From positions 37,095 to 101,094 of the forward strand of contig JBKPGF010000034.1 of the NCBI GenBank assembly GCA_046729255.1: a stretch of DNA of 64,000 bases. The letters run 5' to 3'. The translations under genes were made by a program, and so were the position numbers. The first letter of the stretch is position 1; every line of letters begins with the position of its first letter. The notes beneath the pieces were generated by a model. It was given only the letters and a program-made list of their open reading frames with translations, did no database searches and was not told where the DNA came from. This DNA comes from PALSA-612 sp046729255. Its GTDB lineage: Bacteria > Actinomycetota > Thermoleophilia > Gaiellales > Gaiellaceae. Positions 61,627 to 64,000 of the stretch are shown here, piece after piece.

Positions 61627-62367
61627 CTATTTGAAGGTGATTCTCCAGGTTCCGTCGGACGAGATGACCGTCACCGCAGGGCCAGCCTTCACCGGCACCG
61701 AACCGCGGTATGCCCCGATCTCGTTGACAAGCAGATCGTCACCAAACAGGCCTGAGCCGTGGGTCTCGACAGCAAAGTGTCCGCTTCCCCTGTTGGTGAT
61801 CCTCCAGATGGTTGCCTTGCCGTCCCACAGATAGACCTTGTCGCTTTTGCCGCTAGCTGGCGACTTCAACTGGGGTGCTGAGGCAATAGGGGCGATCCTG
61901 ATCGTCCAACGCCCACTGGCTGTCACCTTGAGCCTTTTGGAGCGACTGCTGCTGAGTCCGAACCCGAACGCGGTCGTCCCCGCATAGGCGCCGATGTCGT
62001 TGACCAGAAGGCCAGTGAGCTCGTTCTGGGCGTCGAGGCTCTCGATCGCGAAGTGCCCTGACCCCGAGTACGTCGCTCTCACAAGCCCTGCCTTGGCCGC
62101 CGCCGGGATAGAGACGAGGCCGTCGCTCGACCCCGTCCGCGTTACTGCGGCGAACCTTCCATACTTCTTGGCGAAGAACCTCCTGGTCGACGGAAGGTCG
62201 GAAACGGCCACAGCTTTCGAGGGAGCCACCAATGCCAGGTTCGAGGCGGTCGAGGCTGTGGTCGTACCAGCGCCTGGCTTGCTTGACGGCGGGGTCGAAC
62301 CGAGGGCGGGTAGGACTAGCACCAACGGAGCCGCCACAACGACACACAGCGAACATGCGCGTCGCAT
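61627..62367 (-). CDS. Secreted protein with internal duplication
   Basis: 246 residues. Signal peptide (RRACSLCVVVAAPLVLVLPALGS), a linker, then two related beta modules of about 75 residues. Both contain GSGHFA(I/V)E, LLVN(D/E)IGAY and an RWTIRI/TWRITF ending (about 97-170 and 175-246). The repeat suggests a tandem beta-sandwich binding protein. No enzyme motif; family not recognised. Confidence 0.7.
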   Translation of the reverse strand: MRRACSLCVVVAAPLVLVLPALGSTPPSSKPGAGTTTASTASNLALVAPSKAVAVSDLPSTRRFFAKKYGRFAAVTRTGSSDGLVSIPAAAKAGLVRATYSGSGHFAIESLDAQNELTGLLVNDIGAYAGTTAFGFGLSSSRSKRLKVTASGRWTIRIAPIASAPQLKSPASGKSDKVYLWDGKATIWRITNRGSGHFAVETHGSGLFGDDLLVNEIGAYRGSVPVKAGPAVTVISSDGTWRITFK

Positions 62368-62576
62368 AGCGATATCCTGCCAAATCGTCTAGCGACGCGA
62401 TCGTTGCGCGACCGACCACCTCTGGCGCGAGACCGGAAACCTCGTGCTCGCGCAGCTGTTGCTGCGCCACGAGTAGGTCGCGACCGCCCAGCAAGGGACC
62501 ATCGTCCGCGGACTTCTCGGACACGTCAGGAACCGCCACCTCGACGGCGGCCGCTCGAGTCGGCAGGCTTCCCGGT

Positions 62577-62777
62577 ATGCATAGGGAGCTCGGAATCCGC
62601 GTACACCTGCGCGACTCCGCGACGCTCGACGAGCTCGGCGTCGTGCACGCGCCGGCGCCAATCGAGCCGGGCGACGTCGTAGCGACCGCCGACGAGCTCT
62701 ACCGGATCGAGGCCATCATCCCGCCTGCGCTGGGAGATCGTTGCGTTGCCGCCCTAGCTCGCCGGGCGAAGCTTTAA
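62577..62777 (+). CDS. Small hypothetical protein, 66 residues
   Basis: Soluble, beta-rich prediction (ELGIRVHLRDSATLDELGVVHAPAPIEPGDVVATADELYRIEAIIPP). Codon bias matches real genes. No family recognised. The 209 bp before it hold no other assignable feature. Confidence 0.5.
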   Translation: MHRELGIRVHLRDSATLDELGVVHAPAPIEPGDVVATADELYRIEAIIPPALGDRCVAALARRAKL

Positions 62778-62918
62778 GGTTGCCGGTCCGCGATAGCCGG
62801 AGCTGGCGCGGTCGAGGATCATCTCGGTGACTACAGGTCCGCGATTATCCCCGACTCCCTCAAGCCGAAAGTTCGCTCGGGCAGGCAGACGTGCTGCACT
62901 TAGATCTCTCGTGAAGCG

Positions 62919-63536
62919 CTATTTGACCGTGAGATTTCCACGTTCAAGCAGGCCCGCCCTGGCATAGACCACGGTCGCGGGGTCGAGTTCACCCTCTAGA
63001 GCGGTCGAGCTCGACAGCTTGATCGAGAAGAAGTCGCCCGTCGACGGACCTAGGTTCTGGTCGTTGTCCCGCACGGTGACCTCGAAGCGGCACAACGGCG
63101 TGGTGGACGTCTCCCGCCTCGGGCATGCTTCCAAGCCCGCCGGAGCGGACGTCGTCGGCCAGTAGCGGCCCAGGAAGGTCAGCTCGTTTCCGTCGGGAGG
63201 CGGATTCTGACCGATACAGAACGCCGATTCCAGGATCGGGTCGAGCTCGTCGACGATCCCGTGGATCGTGAAGGGCGAGCCGAGGGGGAGGTAGGTGCCG
63301 TGTTCGGTGTAGGAGAGCTGGGTGCGGAGCTGGCCGGTTGGCGGATTGAGGTTCGTGCTACGGGACGCTCGCTCGCAGCTGAAGGAGAAGCCGAACGAGG
63401 CCGGGCCGGTGAACCCGCCGATAGGCGGCAGCTGTCCGCCACCAGTGGCGGTGCACGCCGTCAGCACCGCAACGAGGACGACGGTCGCGGCGCACGAGCG
63501 GGATCGCCGGAGGAACGGAGGTGCGCTGGTCTTCAC
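62919..63536 (-). CDS. Lipoprotein of unknown function
   Basis: 205 residues from GTG 63536; longer in-frame extensions upstream are Arg/Ser-rich and unlikely. The N-terminus FLRRSRSCAATVVLVAVLTACTATGGG carries a lipobox ending in LTAC. The mature part is a beta-rich domain (FTGPASFGFSFSCERAS..., GNELTFLGRYWP, FEVTVRDNDQNLGPSTGDFFSIKLSS) with several Cys, seen in many actinobacterial exported proteins of unknown role. The 160 bp upstream contain nothing I can assign. Confidence 0.65.
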   Translation of the reverse strand: MKTSAPPFLRRSRSCAATVVLVAVLTACTATGGGQLPPIGGFTGPASFGFSFSCERASRSTNLNPPTGQLRTQLSYTEHGTYLPLGSPFTIHGIVDELDPILESAFCIGQNPPPDGNELTFLGRYWPTTSAPAGLEACPRRETSTTPLCRFEVTVRDNDQNLGPSTGDFFSIKLSSSTALEGELDPATVVYARAGLLERGNLTVK

Positions 63537-63699
63537 AGCTATCTCCACCGTCGAGTCTATCGCCTCGCGGCATCCTCGCCATTGACTGCGCTCCGCGGCT
63601 CGTATCGCTTCAAGGGCTAGAACCAGCGGATCGAGTCGGCGACTACGGAGTAGCGGCAATACCTGACTACCGAGGCGCTCCTGAGGAACGCGAGCCGTA

Positions 63700-64000
63700 T
63701 TACGGACGAATGCGGATGATCGTCTTTCCTGTGACCCGGTCGATCGGGTTGAGGGCCGCGACGGCCTCGTCGAGGGTCGCGACGTTGCCGATGTTCGTCC
63801 GCAGTCGTCCGTCCCGGACCCGCTGGACAACCTCACCCAGTTGGGCACGATCGGACTCAACAACGAAGTCGATCGCCAGGCCGTCAGCGGGCCGCGTCTC
63901 CGGCGGTCCGACGACGGACACCACTGTTCCTCCGGCCCGGATCAGACCCGCGGACCGCTTCCCGATGTCGCCGCCGATGACATCGAAAACCAGGTCGACG
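63700..64000 (-). CDS. Zinc-type/quinone oxidoreductase (MDR family), C-terminal part, cut by window edge
   Basis: The last 99 residues of a medium-chain dehydrogenase/reductase: VDLVFDVIGGDIGKRSAGLIRAGGTVVSVVGPP, then IDFVVESDRAQLGEVVQRVRDGRLRTNIGNVATLDEAVAALNPIDRVTGKTIIRI. This is the usual end of NADP-dependent quinone oxidoreductases. The N-terminal catalytic domain lies beyond base 64000. Confidence 0.85.
   Translation of the reverse strand, partial: VDLVFDVIGGDIGKRSAGLIRAGGTVVSVVGPPETRPADGLAIDFVVESDRAQLGEVVQRVRDGRLRTNIGNVATLDEAVAALNPIDRVTGKTIIRIRP

Overview
The window is high-GC DNA of an actinobacterium. A sortase of the actinobacterial class F type, a thioester-domain surface-protein remnant, a DipZ-type redox protein, a PAC2-family protein, a phosphofructokinase with pyrophosphate-type residues, and many genes with a TAnnnT hexamer 6-8 nt before the start codon all fit. 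The gene set suggests the deep-branching class Thermoleophilia (Gaiellales/Solirubrobacterales), but that is inference. No rRNA, tRNA, CRISPR array, phage module or transposase was found. This looks like ordinary chromosome with dense coding and many short operons.

Layout. 0.3-7.5 kb: acetyl-CoA synthetase, two secreted propeller-like proteins, a broken thioester-protein/sortase locus and a serine hydrolase. 7.5-14.3 kb: M16 peptidase, SIS-domain protein, and a minus-strand operon (class V aminotransferase, M20 hydrolase, epimerase, ACC deaminase). 14.3-21.7 kb: a secreted phosphatase-propeller fusion, Mug glycosylase, NAD synthetase, a PLP decarboxylase interrupted by an amber codon, and a second acyl-CoA synthetase. 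21.7-31.6 kb: MFS pump with TetR regulator, an XRE-TPR regulator with a 35-residue peptide gene behind it, a thioredoxin-like lipoprotein, SDR, selD, PAC2 protein, tag and dipZ. 31.6-42.4 kb: an SF2 helicase, a large membrane-anchored DUF4015/deacetylase fusion, and a minus-strand beta-oxidation cluster (thiolase, FadB-like) with msrA. 42.5-48.2 kb: small NTF2-like proteins, proC, an AlkA-like glycosylase, a methyltransferase, an O-antigen-ligase-like membrane protein and an NfeD-like protein. 48.2-54.5 kb: 2-oxoacid:ferredoxin oxidoreductase (two subunits), phosphofructokinase and two secreted proteins with RTX-type repeats. 54.6-64 kb: MarR-regulated MFS exporter, three tandem PAS proteins (one frameshifted), an MBL-fold hydrolase, a collagen-like/lamin-tail protein, several secreted proteins or lipoproteins, and the end of an MDR oxidoreductase.

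How it fits together. Acyl/acetyl-CoA synthetases, the FadA/FadB pair, and ferredoxin-dependent 2-oxoacid oxidoreductase describe acyl-CoA and central carbon metabolism. Three different DNA glycosylases (Mug, Tag, AlkA-like), MsrA and DipZ cover repair and redox maintenance. A large share of the rest is exported.

The most unusual content is non-coding. A structured element of about 155-170 bp occurs four times (7.5, 37.0, 40.5 and 50.1 kb), always on the plus strand and always against a gene 3' end, with compensating base changes in its stems; one copy folds over the start codon of the oxidoreductase beta subunit. A separate 172-nt hairpin precedes tag. The XRE-TPR regulator with its adjacent peptide gene and a perfect inverted repeat upstream is the best candidate for an undescribed signalling system.
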